Part shown: positions 49,814 to 57,850 of the stretch, piece by piece
How the letters are laid out: each line of letters opens with the position of its first letter
Numbering within the stretch: the first letter of the stretch is position 1
Source of the DNA: JAHEAO01 sp041633555
Lineage (GTDB): Bacteria > Pseudomonadota > Alphaproteobacteria > Rhodobacterales > Rhodobacteraceae
Assembly: GCA_041633555.1 (NCBI GenBank)
Contig: JBFKFZ010000010.1
Span: forward strand, 1 to 64,000
Direction of reading: 5' to 3'
Length of the DNA: 64,000 nt
Program-made: the position numbers and the translations under genes
The notes under the pieces: model-generated
What the model was told of the DNA's origin: nothing
What the model saw: the letters and a program-made list of their open reading frames with translations, nothing else
The model's database searches: none

Positions 49814-50660
49814 CGCCGAAAGCCTGACGAACGGTCGCCGCCAGATCCTGAATAACCGGACTTCCGGTTGGATCGGCGCAATAGAAGTTGATCTTGACCT
49901 TGGCTAGCGTCGGCAGCGCACCGCCATGCTGGATGACCTCGGCATATGGCGGCATCGTTCCCTCGATCATCGCGTGAACCGCCAGATCCGCGCTGACGCT
50001 GGCCTCGATCGTACGGCTCTGTTCGGACTCGATCGCCATTTCCCACCGAATTCCAGCGCGGTCGAGCGCGGCCTGTATGCCGGACCGGAAAATGCAGCGA
50101 TGTTCGAAGGCCAGCCTCAGGGGCCTTTGCTTCCAGGACTGCCCGCCGGGCGCGCCAATCCAGACCAGCGGCAGCGTCGTCAGCGTCTCGCCGCCCGCAT
50201 CGACCGAATCCTCGGTGGTCAGGATCATGTCGCACTCGCCCCGGGCAAACTGCTCCTTGAGCGAGCGGGTGAAGGATGACTCGAGCTGCACCTTGACCCG
50301 CGGATAATCCGCATGGAACCGCTGCAGGACCTGGGGGATCGCGGGGTAAACGATGTCGTGGGGAACCCCGAGAACGACTTCTCCCTCGTAATCGTGGTGC
50401 GTGAGGCGGGCATAGACCTCGTCATTGAGCGTGAGCATGCGGCGCGCATAGCCCAACAGCTGTTCGCCGGATGCGGTCAGGGCGATCGTGCGGCCGGATC
50501 GGTCCAGCAATTCCAGCCCCAGCGATTCTTCCAACCGCTTCAGCTGCATCGACACTGCCGATTGCGTCACGTTCAGAAAGCCGGAGGCGCGCGTAACCCC
50601 GCCTGAATCCGCGACCGCAACAAAGGACCGCAGGGCCGTCATATCTAGATTTCGCGGCAT
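49788..50660 (-). CDS. LysR-family transcriptional regulator
   Basis: The 290-residue protein has the LysR HTH at the N-terminus (LRSFVAVADSGGVTRASGFLNVTQSAVSMQLKRLEESLG, about residues 7-45) and a LysR substrate-binding domain (about 90-290). I prefer the ATG at 50660 (CAGGAATCTTGAT precedes it) over 50693. It is divergent from the DUF1127 gene, an arrangement I know from other Rhodobacterales, so it probably controls that gene. The AT-rich gap between them has TCAT-N6-ATGA at 50707-50720, a possible LysR box. Inducer unknown. Confidence 0.88.
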   Translation of the reverse strand: MPRNLDMTALRSFVAVADSGGVTRASGFLNVTQSAVSMQLKRLEESLGLELLDRSGRTIALTASGEQLLGYARRMLTLNDEVYARLTHHDYEGEVVLGVPHDIVYPAIPQVLQRFHADYPRVKVQLESSFTRSLKEQFARGECDMILTTEDSVDAGGETLTTLPLVWIGAPGGQSWKQRPLRLAFEHRCIFRSGIQAALDRAGIRWEMAIESEQSRTIEASVSADLAVHAMIEGTMPPYAEVIQHGGALPTLAKVKINFYCADPTGSPVIQDLAATVRQAFGVKLAQAVA

Positions 50661-50784
50661 ATCAAGATTCCTGATGCTGGTGTCAATAAACATTCATTTT
50701 GCGAATTCATCACAATATGAGAAAAGGATCAAGGAAAATGATTCAGTTGACAGAATCAATCATCAATTCAGAAGGAGAAGAGAG
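50661..50784. promoter_or_regulatory. AT-rich divergent promoter region between LysR and DUF1127 genes
   Basis: This short gap is much richer in A and T than the rest of the window. It carries the inverted repeat TCAT-CACAAT-ATGA (50707-50720), a repeated ATTCA(T), and TTGACA at 50747-50752, which could be a -35 element. GAAGGAGAAGAGAG before 50785 is the DUF1127 ribosome binding site. Confidence 0.45.
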
Positions 50785-51006
50785 ATGTCGAGTATCAGCA
50801 ACAACTCCGTCCGTTCGGTTTCCGCATTGCCTCGCCCAAATGGCATTCTGTCGAATATCGGACTGGCCATGGCGGCACGTGGTCAGCGCAAGGCATTGAA
50901 ATACTTGGACGATGCGGCCCTCAGAGATATCGGACTGAGCCGCGCGGAGGCAGAAGTAGAAGCCAATCGGCCGATCTGGGACGTCCCCACCCACTGGCGT
51001 CGATAA
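50785..51006 (+). CDS. DUF1127 small protein
   Basis: The 73-residue protein carries the DUF1127 core RKALKYLDDAALRDIGLSRAEAEVEA at about residues 36-62, a short basic-to-acidic helix pair. In Rhodobacter such small proteins (CcaF1-like) bind RNA and take part in stress responses and sRNA maturation, and in Agrobacterium they affect phosphate and carbon balance. The start at 50785 follows GAAGGAGAAGAGAG, a strong ribosome binding site. It is divergent from a LysR gene. A GC-rich hairpin (51084-51107) lies after it, before the BI-1 gene. Confidence 0.88.
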   Translation: MSSISNNSVRSVSALPRPNGILSNIGLAMAARGQRKALKYLDDAALRDIGLSRAEAEVEANRPIWDVPTHWRR

Positions 51007-51083
51007 AGTTCAACGGAAAACTCTGAAATCGCAGGTGGAAATCCTTGAAAAAACGTCTATCCCTGCCAATATCATGATCTGAA

Positions 51084-51107
51084 GGCGGTGCGCGCAGGCG
51101 CGCCGCC
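51084..51107 (+). terminator. GC-rich hairpin upstream of the BI-1 gene
   Basis: GGCGGTGCGC and GCGCGCCGCC form a ten-pair stem (one G-U) with a GCAG loop. It lies 78 bases after the DUF1127 stop and 28 before the BI-1 start. No T tract follows, so it may be a processed 3' end of the DUF1127 transcript or a 5' leader structure of the BI-1 messenger. Confidence 0.45.
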
Positions 51108-51135
51108 CATTGAGAGGCATCTAGGAGGCAGTTGA

Positions 51136-51906
51136 ATGGCTGACTATCAAACCGCCCGCGCCGGTGTCGGCGTACGGACGGCGCAAATTGACGAGGGCCT
51201 CCGGGCCCACATGAACAAAGTCTACGGCACCATGTCCGTAGGACTTCTGGTTACGGCTGCCGCTGCCTGGGCGATTTCGGGCCTGGCAGTGTCGGAAGTG
51301 CCGACCGCCTATCAGATAAGCGGCAACACCTATCTGACCGAACTCGGTGCGGCACTTTACACCTCGCCGCTGAAATGGGTGGTGATGTTCCTGCCGCTCG
51401 TCATGGTGTTCGGCTTCGGTGCGATGATCAACCGCATCTCGGCGGCTGGCGCGCAGTTGTTCTTCTACACGTTCGCTGCGACCATGGGCATCTCGATCAG
51501 CTGGATCTTCATGGTCTTCACAGGCGTGTCGATCGTGCAGACCTTCCTGATCACAGCGATCGCCTTTGCGGGCCTGTCGCTCTGGGGTTACACGACGAAA
51601 AAGGACATCTCGGGCTGGGGATCGTTCCTGATCATGGGTCTGATCGGCCTGATCGTCGCCTCGATCGTGAACATCTTTCTGGGTTCGCCAGCGATCCACT
51701 TCGCGATCTCGATAATCGGCGTGCTGATCTTCGCAGGGCTGACTGCCTATGACACTCAGAAGATCAAGACCGACTACATCCAGCACGCTCATGCCATGGA
51801 CAGCGAGTGGTTGGGCAAGTCCGCGATTATGGGGGCGCTGAACCTTTACCTGGACTTCATCAACCTGTTCATGTTCTTGCTGCAGTTCCTGGGCAACCGC
51901 GAGTAA
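51136..51906 (+). CDS. Bax inhibitor-1/YccA-family membrane protein
   Basis: The 256-residue protein has seven predicted transmembrane helices and belongs to the BI-1 (TMBIM) family; the C-terminal GLTAYDTQKIKTDYIQHAHAMDSE and GALNLYLDFINLFMFLLQFLG are typical. Bacterial relatives include YccA, which modulates the FtsH protease, and pH-sensitive calcium leak channels; which fits here is unknown. AGGAGGCAGTTGA gives a strong ribosome binding site. A clear Rho-independent terminator follows at 51931. Confidence 0.93.
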   Translation: MADYQTARAGVGVRTAQIDEGLRAHMNKVYGTMSVGLLVTAAAAWAISGLAVSEVPTAYQISGNTYLTELGAALYTSPLKWVVMFLPLVMVFGFGAMINRISAAGAQLFFYTFAATMGISISWIFMVFTGVSIVQTFLITAIAFAGLSLWGYTTKKDISGWGSFLIMGLIGLIVASIVNIFLGSPAIHFAISIIGVLIFAGLTAYDTQKIKTDYIQHAHAMDSEWLGKSAIMGALNLYLDFINLFMFLLQFLGNRE

Positions 51907-51930
51907 ATCGGCACCGATGCCGAAGGAACG

Positions 51931-51956
51931 GGGCCGGTCGATTGACCGGCCCTTTT
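51931..51956 (+). terminator. Rho-independent terminator of the BI-1 gene
   Basis: GGGCCGGTC and GACCGGCCC form a perfect nine-pair stem with a GATT loop, followed by TTTTGCTTT. It lies 24 bases after the BI-1 stop and is the best terminator in the window. Confidence 0.9.
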
Positions 51957-51967
51957 GCTTTCCGGGT

Positions 51968-52144
51968 TCAGGCCTGAAGGTCGTTGAGCAGGGCCTGCCG
52001 GTAATTGCCTTCGACGGGCGCAGCCTGAGCAGGCTTGGTACCGTAGGAGTTAAACCCCACCCCGCTGGTCCGCGCCGTGCTCTTGGACACCGAGCAGCCC
52101 GCAAGCACCAGGGCAGCGAGCGTCATCATCAGGAATGCGCGCAT
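51968..52144 (-). CDS. Small lipoprotein with GVGFNSY motif
   Basis: The 58-residue product has a lipoprotein signal (ALVLAGC, Cys17) and a short mature part with GVGFNSYG and the end NYRQALLNDLQA. The same GVGF-(N/D)-SY stretch follows the lipobox in the larger excalibur lipoprotein at 53707-54366, so the two share an N-terminal module. Start at 52144 follows GGAGGATGAC. It lies downstream of rpmG on the same strand. Function unknown. Confidence 0.7.
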   Translation of the reverse strand: MRAFLMMTLAALVLAGCSVSKSTARTSGVGFNSYGTKPAQAAPVEGNYRQALLNDLQA

Positions 52145-52312
52145 GTCATCCTCCATTCGCAAGTAGTTACATGGCGGCAGATACAGGCAAGACTGGCCGA
52201 TCCTTTGGCGCGAATGCGGTGATATCGAGACGCAAGCCGCGCCTTGTGCAAACGATAAGGACCGCCCAGTAATACCGCGCGGCCCCAAAAACGAACGTCC
52301 GAAGCAAAAGAC

Positions 52313-52480
52313 CTACTTGATCTTACCTTCCTTGTATTCGACATGCTTGCGGATGACCGGGTCGTATTTCTTCACGACCATCTTTTCGGTCATGGTGCGA
52401 GCGTTCTTCTTCGTCACGTAGAAATGGCCCGTATCCGCGGTCGAATTCAGACGGATCTTGATCGTCGTCGGTTTCGCCAT
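52313..52480 (-). CDS. rpmG: Ribosomal protein bL33
   Basis: The 55-residue protein is ribosomal protein L33 (MAKPTTIKIRLNSTADTGHF to EYKEGKIK), with the alphaproteobacterial form that lacks the zinc-binding cysteines. It binds the large subunit near the E site. The ATG at 52480 gives the standard start. It lies directly downstream of rnpB on the same strand, with 123 bases between. Confidence 0.95.
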   Translation of the reverse strand: MAKPTTIKIRLNSTADTGHFYVTKKNARTMTEKMVVKKYDPVIRKHVEYKEGKIK

Positions 52481-52601
52481 TTGTGTTCTCCTGCAGCCGG
52501 GCAGCATTCTGCCCGTGAAATCCTTGAAGCCCGCCTTTTACTGGTCCGCCACCGCAAGTCAACAGCAATCGCTGCCGGACCGGCCATATTCGGCGGGCGA
52601 T

Positions 52602-53019
52602 ATGCGCGGATGGCCTGTAAGCCGGATTCTGTCCGGGCCGGACCTTGATCCAGCCCTCGATGACCATTCCTCTGCACCCGACGTTACCAGCGGGCGTCAA
52701 GCTGCCAACCCGGACCTCTGGGCTGAAGCGTCCCTGCGGGCGGTATCCCGGACCAAGGCCCCGGACCAGCCCCGCGCGAGGCCCCTATTCGGCATTGCTC
52801 CGGGTGGGGCTTGCCATGCCGCGCCTGTTGCCAGGCCCGCGGTGCGCTCTTACCGCACCTTTTCACCTTTTCCGGCCCGAAGGCCGGTAGTCTGATTTCT
52901 GTGGCGCTTTCCCTCGGGTTGCCCCGGCCGGGCGTTACCCGGCACCCTTGCTTCATGGAGTCCGGACTTTCCTCGCCCCGGATCAGCTCCGAGGCGCGAT
53001 CATCCGGCCATCCGCGCAA
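52602..53019 (-). ncRNA. rnpB: RNase P RNA (class A)
   Basis: The roughly 418-base RNA carries the conserved RNase P elements. Near the 5' end GAGGAAAGTCCGGACTCC is the P4-region CR-I sequence, and near the 3' end the complement of GGCCTGTAAGCCGGATTC is the CR-V region. The ends pair: GCGCGGATGGCC (53006-53017) with GGCCATCCGCGC (52604-52615) is the P1 helix with 12 perfect pairs. It is the catalytic RNA that cuts tRNA 5' leaders. ampD lies upstream and rpmG downstream on the same strand. Exact ends are estimated from P1. Confidence 0.95.
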
Positions 53020-53027
53020 TCCGGCAT

Positions 53028-53705
53028 CTAGGCGCTGCCACTCCCCTCGTCAACGGGGTAACGGTCCGCGAGATCGCAGATCAACGCCCTGTCGGTCTTA
53101 TCGGCGGGGCCATCGGCCCAAGGTCGGAAGCGCAACCGAAAAGCTAACAGAAGGACATCGGGCGGGGCGTCGGGATATCCGAAACGACGCGCCGCCTGGG
53201 CAAAGCCCATACATTCACTGCCGCTCTCAGCGGGCCAGACCGACAGCCCGGCCAGCGCAAGGCGGCGCCAGTCAAATCTGGGGCCGGGATCGGATTTGCG
53301 CACAGGCGCCATGTCAGAATGCGCAATGACGGCCTTTGCCGGGATCGACCAGCGCTGCATGATATCGCCTAGCAATTGCTCCAGCGCATCCATCTGACGG
53401 GCGCAGAAGGGCGACTGGCCATCATTCGCCAGTTCGATACCGATCGATCGCGAGTTCACGTCAGCGCGCCCGCCCCATTCGCCTGCCCCCGCATGCCACG
53501 ATCGGTGCTCCTGTGAGACCAGTCGGACAACCCCGCCGTCCTCGCGGACCAGGTAATGCGCCGAAACCTCGGTCTCAGGGTCGCACAGGCGTGCAAGCGC
53601 CAGATCGGCGGTCGCCATTGCGGTATAGTGGATGACGATGAGTTCTGGCGTCTCGCCATTCCGCCGCATGCCGAAATTCGGCGACGGATGGTCGATGATC
53701 TTCAC
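53028..53705 (-). CDS. ampD: N-acetylmuramoyl-L-alanine amidase AmpD
   Basis: The 225-residue protein is an amidase_2-family enzyme without a signal peptide, so it acts in the cytoplasm on recycled anhydro-muropeptides. The zinc ligands lie in IVIHYTAM (His near 26), SWHAGAGEWGG and AHSDMAPVRKSDPGP (His and Asp). Removing the peptide from 1,6-anhydro-MurNAc keeps ampC-type beta-lactamase control quiet in species that have it. It starts one base before the end of the excalibur lipoprotein gene on the same strand and is followed by rnpB. Confidence 0.9.
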   Translation of the reverse strand: MKIIDHPSPNFGMRRNGETPELIVIHYTAMATADLALARLCDPETEVSAHYLVREDGGVVRLVSQEHRSWHAGAGEWGGRADVNSRSIGIELANDGQSPFCARQMDALEQLLGDIMQRWSIPAKAVIAHSDMAPVRKSDPGPRFDWRRLALAGLSVWPAESGSECMGFAQAARRFGYPDAPPDVLLLAFRLRFRPWADGPADKTDRALICDLADRYPVDEGSGSA

Positions 53706-53706
53706 T

Positions 53707-54366
53707 CTAGTTGGTCACGGCCCGGCGAAACGGAGTCGGATCCCAGTAACAGGCGAAGCCGTCACCGTCGGGGTCCAGCCCCTTGCTGTCACGCTTGGGT
53801 CCGCCGGCCTTCAGGAAGGCCAGTTGCGCCTGATCCGCAGACGTGTACTTGGCACAGTTCTTGTTGAACCGGGACTCTGCCATGATCCGTGAACGGGGAT
53901 AGATCTGCTCTCCGACCCTGTTGCGCGTCGACAGGGCAAATTCCACGACCGAAGGCCCGCTGTCGCCCGTTCGGGCGGGCAGCGCCTTTGGCTGAATCAC
54001 CTGGTAGGCCTCGCGGTTGGCGTCAATCCGCTGCTTGTCGCTTTCGATGGATTCACGCGATGAAACGGCGGAAAAATCCTGCTCGTCGGATATGCCGGGA
54101 TTGTTCAGGCCGATCGTCGGCGCGGTCGCATCGGCGATCGTCGTGGCCGGGGCCGAGGTCGTCGGCGTGATCGCACCGGTGGTGATGACCTCTGTCGAGA
54201 TTGCGGTGCTGCTGATCGCACCGTTCAGCAGGTTCTCACGTTGAAGGTTGCTCGTCTGATAATCGGAATAGGAATCGAATCCGACACCCGCCCCTGAATC
54301 CGGGACAGGGGGGTTGGTGCAGGCCATAAGGCCGGCCATTGTCAAAACCGGAAGCAGTTTCCGCAT
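53707..54366 (-). CDS. Lipoprotein with excalibur calcium-binding domain
   Basis: The 219-residue product has a lipoprotein signal (TMAGLMAC, Cys16), the GVGFDSYSDYQ motif, a long Thr/Ala/Ser-rich low-complexity linker and a C-terminal excalibur domain: CAKYTSADQAQLAFLKAGG followed by LDPDGDGFACYWDP, a DxDxDGxxC calcium-binding loop. It should sit in the outer membrane facing the periplasm or outside. ATG at 54366 has AGGA eight bases before it; 54375 is also possible. A shorter relative of its N-terminal module is encoded at 51968-52144. Confidence 0.82.
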   Translation of the reverse strand: MRKLLPVLTMAGLMACTNPPVPDSGAGVGFDSYSDYQTSNLQRENLLNGAISSTAISTEVITTGAITPTTSAPATTIADATAPTIGLNNPGISDEQDFSAVSSRESIESDKQRIDANREAYQVIQPKALPARTGDSGPSVVEFALSTRNRVGEQIYPRSRIMAESRFNKNCAKYTSADQAQLAFLKAGGPKRDSKGLDPDGDGFACYWDPTPFRRAVTN

Positions 54367-54401
54367 CGAAGTCATCCTGAAAGGCCGCAAGTTCGGGCCT
54401 C

Positions 54402-55889
54402 TTACCACCATTTTCCGGGTTTGGAAACGAAACCGGCCGCGCGCTCGAGCACATAGGCGTGGTTCAGCAGATCGCCCTCCTCCCAAGGACGCCCGATCAG
54501 TTGCAATCCCAAGGGCAGGCCGTTCTTGTCGAGCCCTGCCGGCACGGAGATGCCGGGCAGCCCGGCCAGGTTCACCGTGACCGTGAAGACGTCATTGAGA
54601 TACATCTGCACCGGGTCCGCATCCGTCAATTCGCCCAACCCGAAAGCCGCCGAAGGGGTCGCGGGGGTCAGAATAGCATCGATACCCTGCCCAAACGCGC
54701 CTTCGAAATCCATCTTGATCAGCGTCCGAACACGGCGCGCGCGGTTGTAATAGGCATCGTAGAAACCCGCCGACAGCACGTAGGTGCCGATCATGATCCG
54801 CCGCTGCACTTCGTGGCCGAACCCTTCGGCACGGGTCTTCTCGTACATCTCGGTAATGCCGTCGCCTTGCGACAGCTTCGCACGATGCCCGTAGCGCACC
54901 CCGTCATATCGCGCGAGGTTCGAAGAGGCCTCGGCGGGCGCGATTACGTAATAGGCCGGCAGCGCATATCTGGTGTGAGGAAGCGAGATATCGACGATCT
55001 GGGCACCCGCATCCTTCATCATCGCGGCGCCCTCTGCCCAGAGCTTCTCGATCTCGGCGGGCATTCCGTTCATCCGGTATTCCCTTGGAATCCCTATCTT
55101 CTTGCCCCTGATATCGCCGGTCAGCGCCGCCTCGAAATCCGGCACGGGCAGATCGGTCGAGGTCGAATCCTTCGGATCGTGGCTGCACATCGCTTCCAGC
55201 ATGATCGCGGCATCGCGCACGGTCTTGGTCATCGGTCCGGCCTGATCCAGCGACGAGGCGAAAGCGACGATGCCCCAACGCGAGCAGCGGCCATAGGTCG
55301 GCTTGATGCCCGTGATCCCGGCAAAGGCCGCCGGCTGACGGATTGACCCGCCCGTGTCGGTTCCGGTCGCGGCAAGGCATAGGTCTGCCGCCACGGCGCT
55401 GGCCGATCCCCCCGAAGAGCCGCCGGGGGTCAGCGCCGTATCGTCATTGCCGCGCCGCCAGGGATTGACCACGTTGCCATAGGTCGAGGTTTCGTTGCTG
55501 GAGCCCATGGCGAATTCGTCCATGTTCAACTTGCCCAGCATCACTGAGCCTGCATCGAACAGGTTCTGCGTGACTGTGCTTTCATATTCCGGCTTGAAGC
55601 CCGAAAGGATCGCAGAGGCGGCCTGAGACGGCACTCCCTTCGTGCAGAACAAATCCTTGATTCCCAAGGGGATACCGCACATGCCCGGGGCGTCGCCCTT
55701 GGCGATCCGCTCACCCGCTGCCTTGGCTTGCGCCAGTGCGATCTCGGGCGTGAGGTGGACGAAGGCGTTGAGTGCCCCGGCCCCTTCGATGGCGTTCAGG
55801 CAGGCCTCGGTCAGAGCCTGCGCGCTGATCTCTCCGCTGCGCAGATTGTCGCGCGCCTCGGCGATCGTCAGAGAGTTCAGGTCGGCCAT
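54402..55889 (-). CDS. gatA: Aspartyl/glutamyl-tRNA amidotransferase subunit A
   Basis: The 495-residue amidase makes ammonia from glutamine and passes it to GatB for amidating Glu-tRNA(Gln) or Asp-tRNA(Asn). The Ser-cis-Ser-Lys triad lies at Lys78 (GIPLGIKDLF), Ser158/159 in PGGSSGGS and Ser182 in TDTGGSIRQPA. It starts on the last base of the gatC stop (TAATG) and so is coupled to it. gatB is not in the window, which is common since it is often encoded apart. Cytoplasmic. Confidence 0.96.
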   Translation of the reverse strand: MADLNSLTIAEARDNLRSGEISAQALTEACLNAIEGAGALNAFVHLTPEIALAQAKAAGERIAKGDAPGMCGIPLGIKDLFCTKGVPSQAASAILSGFKPEYESTVTQNLFDAGSVMLGKLNMDEFAMGSSNETSTYGNVVNPWRRGNDDTALTPGGSSGGSASAVAADLCLAATGTDTGGSIRQPAAFAGITGIKPTYGRCSRWGIVAFASSLDQAGPMTKTVRDAAIMLEAMCSHDPKDSTSTDLPVPDFEAALTGDIRGKKIGIPREYRMNGMPAEIEKLWAEGAAMMKDAGAQIVDISLPHTRYALPAYYVIAPAEASSNLARYDGVRYGHRAKLSQGDGITEMYEKTRAEGFGHEVQRRIMIGTYVLSAGFYDAYYNRARRVRTLIKMDFEGAFGQGIDAILTPATPSAAFGLGELTDADPVQMYLNDVFTVTVNLAGLPGISVPAGLDKNGLPLGLQLIGRPWEEGDLLNHAYVLERAAGFVSKPGKWW

Positions 55890-56176
55890 TATTCCACGAC
55901 CTTCGGAACGGCAAAGAAGCCTTCGCGCGCATCGGGCGCATTGGACAGGATGCGATCCTGCATGTCGCCCGCCGTAACCTCGTCTTCGCGCCGCTTCAGA
56001 TGCATCGGGGTCACCGAGGTCATCGGTTCCACGCCTTCGATATCGACCTCGTTCAACTGCTCGATGAAGCCGAGAATGGTGTTGAATTCCTGCGCCAGCG
56101 CCGGAAGGTGCGGTTCCTCGACCCTGATCCGGGCCAGCTTTGCAACACGGCGGGCGGTTTCGATGTCGATAGACAT
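55889..56176 (-). CDS. gatC: Aspartyl/glutamyl-tRNA amidotransferase subunit C
   Basis: The 95-residue protein (MSIDIETARRVAKLARIRVEE to REGFFAVPKVVE) is GatC, the small subunit that clamps GatA to GatB. The C-terminal FFAVPKVVE is the family's hallmark ending. The ATG at 56176 is chosen by family length, and GAGAAGAACCGGAGTCCGC upstream offers a binding site. The stop overlaps the gatA start by one base. Confidence 0.94.
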   Translation of the reverse strand: MSIDIETARRVAKLARIRVEEPHLPALAQEFNTILGFIEQLNEVDIEGVEPMTSVTPMHLKRREDEVTAGDMQDRILSNAPDAREGFFAVPKVVE

Positions 56177-56309
56177 AAGCGGACTCCGGTTCTTCTCCGG
56201 TGCGTCGTTTAGCCTTCCCCGTCCCGGCCTGCAAGCCGGGCTACAGCGACAGGTGACAGGGCGCGCAATCCTGCTAGGCTTTGGCAGCAGGATAAAGCAG
56301 GAGGTTGCG

Positions 56310-57005
56310 ATGAAAATCACTTGGCTCGGACATTCCAGTTTTCGTATCGAGATCGCGGACCAGGTGCTTCTGGTCGACCCCTGGCTGGAGGGAAACCCGG
56401 TTTTCGCGCAGGATCGGAAGGCAGACGCGATCAACGGCGCCACGCACATACTTGTCAGCCACGGTCATGGCGATCACGCCAGCAATGCGATCGGCCTTGC
56501 GCGTGAGCTTGGCATCCCGATCGCCGCGATCCATGAACTTGCCGAGCATTGGGGGAGTACTGAAGGCGTGGCCACGGTCGGTTTTGGCAAGGGCGGCACG
56601 ATCGCGATTGGGGAGGTAAGGGTCACAATGGTGAATGCGGTGCATTCCTCGAGCATCGATTCCGGCGACGGACCAGCGCGCTATGCCGGATCAGAGGCGG
56701 GTTTCATGATCGCCGGCGAGGGTCACACGATCTACTTCACCGGCGATACGGATGTGATGGCAGATATGAAGATCTTCAATGACTTGCACGCTCCAGACAT
56801 CGGGCTTCTCTGTGCTGGCGGGCATTACACGATGGACATGAAGCGCGCGGCATACGCCGCGAAGACCTTCTTTGATTTCAAGACCGTGATCCCCTGCCAC
56901 TACAAGACCTTCCCGATTCTAGCGCAATCGGCCAAGGAGCTGATCAAGGCGCTTCCGGGTGTAGACGTGATCGAGCCGGAGGTCATGAAGGCGATCGAAT
57001 TCTAA
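56310..57005 (+). CDS. UPF0173 metal-dependent hydrolase
   Basis: The 231-residue protein is a metallo-beta-lactamase-fold hydrolase of the UPF0173 group. The zinc motif is VSHGHGDHASN (near 50-60), with further ligands in NAVHSSSID, YFTGDTDVMADM and IPCHYKTFP. The ATG at 56310 follows GCAGGAGGTTGCG, an ideal ribosome binding site. The substrate is unknown. It is divergent from gatC and convergent with the DUF2182 gene. Confidence 0.9.
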   Translation: MKITWLGHSSFRIEIADQVLLVDPWLEGNPVFAQDRKADAINGATHILVSHGHGDHASNAIGLARELGIPIAAIHELAEHWGSTEGVATVGFGKGGTIAIGEVRVTMVNAVHSSSIDSGDGPARYAGSEAGFMIAGEGHTIYFTGDTDVMADMKIFNDLHAPDIGLLCAGGHYTMDMKRAAYAAKTFFDFKTVIPCHYKTFPILAQSAKELIKALPGVDVIEPEVMKAIEF

Positions 57006-57022
57006 GCGCGCCGAAACAGCGG

Positions 57023-57850
57023 TCAGAGCACCAATGCAACGCCGCCCGCCACGATCAGGAGGGCTGCGGTGATTCGGCCGAAGCCGGGACCTGGGGCCGT
57101 ATTCTTTTCGACAAGAACGAGAAACGTGAGCGCGCCAATCCAGTAGAGATTCATCACTCCGCCAACGAACAGAAGGCCCATCAGCAGCCAGCAGCAGCCC
57201 ACGCAGTAGGTGCCGTGCCGAAGACCAGTCCTCAGAGCACCTAGGTTGCCCTGCCCGCGACGCTCCATGAGAAAGCTGATCGGTTCGCGGCAATGGCGCA
57301 GGCAGGCCCGCTTGACCGGCGAGAACTGCCACAGCCCTGCCGCGATAAGGAACATCGCGGAAAGGAGGGGGCTGGTGCTGGCCATCCGCACTGAAAGCAG
57401 GTCGAGCGAGACAAATGCATACTGCGCCGCGACGGCAAGTATGCTGTAGAAGAGCCAGGCGACAAGATAGCCGGAGAGGAAGAAACCGGTCGTCCCGAAA
57501 GGCGGATGTTCCGCAGTCGAGCGGCGGTTGATGGCGGCGGCGATCAGGATCGTCGGTGCGGCGCTTGGCAGCATCATCGCCACCATCATCACCCACCACA
57601 TCGCAAGCATCAGGGTCGCATGGGCCAGGCTCCAGCCAGCCTCCTGCATTGGCATCGCCATGGACGCGTCCACAGACCCGCCGCCAAAGCCCGGCGTCAT
57701 CCGCAGACCCGACATCTCCATGCCCGCCCCGGCCACGGTATAGGCCCACGCGACCAGGCAAACCAATGCCAGCAAGGCAGCCGTGAGAAGCCTGTCGCGC
57801 CGCAGCACAGCCTCGACCGGGTCCCCCGGGGCCGGGGTGCGGTCAGGCAT
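57023..57850 (-). CDS. DUF2182 metal-binding membrane protein
   Basis: The 275-residue membrane protein has about seven helices. After the first helix comes a methionine-rich segment (MEMSGLRM, then MAMPM, about residues 44-68), then MWWVMMVAMMLPSAAP in the second helix, PVKRACLRHCREP in a loop and TYCVGCCW in a later helix. These Met, Cys and His clusters suggest binding of a soft metal such as copper; the family (COG5486) is described as predicted metal-binding. Its start overlaps the DUF1326 stop by eight bases, so the pair is co-translated. Function unknown. Confidence 0.85.
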   Translation of the reverse strand: MPDRTPAPGDPVEAVLRRDRLLTAALLALVCLVAWAYTVAGAGMEMSGLRMTPGFGGGSVDASMAMPMQEAGWSLAHATLMLAMWWVMMVAMMLPSAAPTILIAAAINRRSTAEHPPFGTTGFFLSGYLVAWLFYSILAVAAQYAFVSLDLLSVRMASTSPLLSAMFLIAAGLWQFSPVKRACLRHCREPISFLMERRGQGNLGALRTGLRHGTYCVGCCWLLMGLLFVGGVMNLYWIGALTFLVLVEKNTAPGPGFGRITAALLIVAGGVALVL

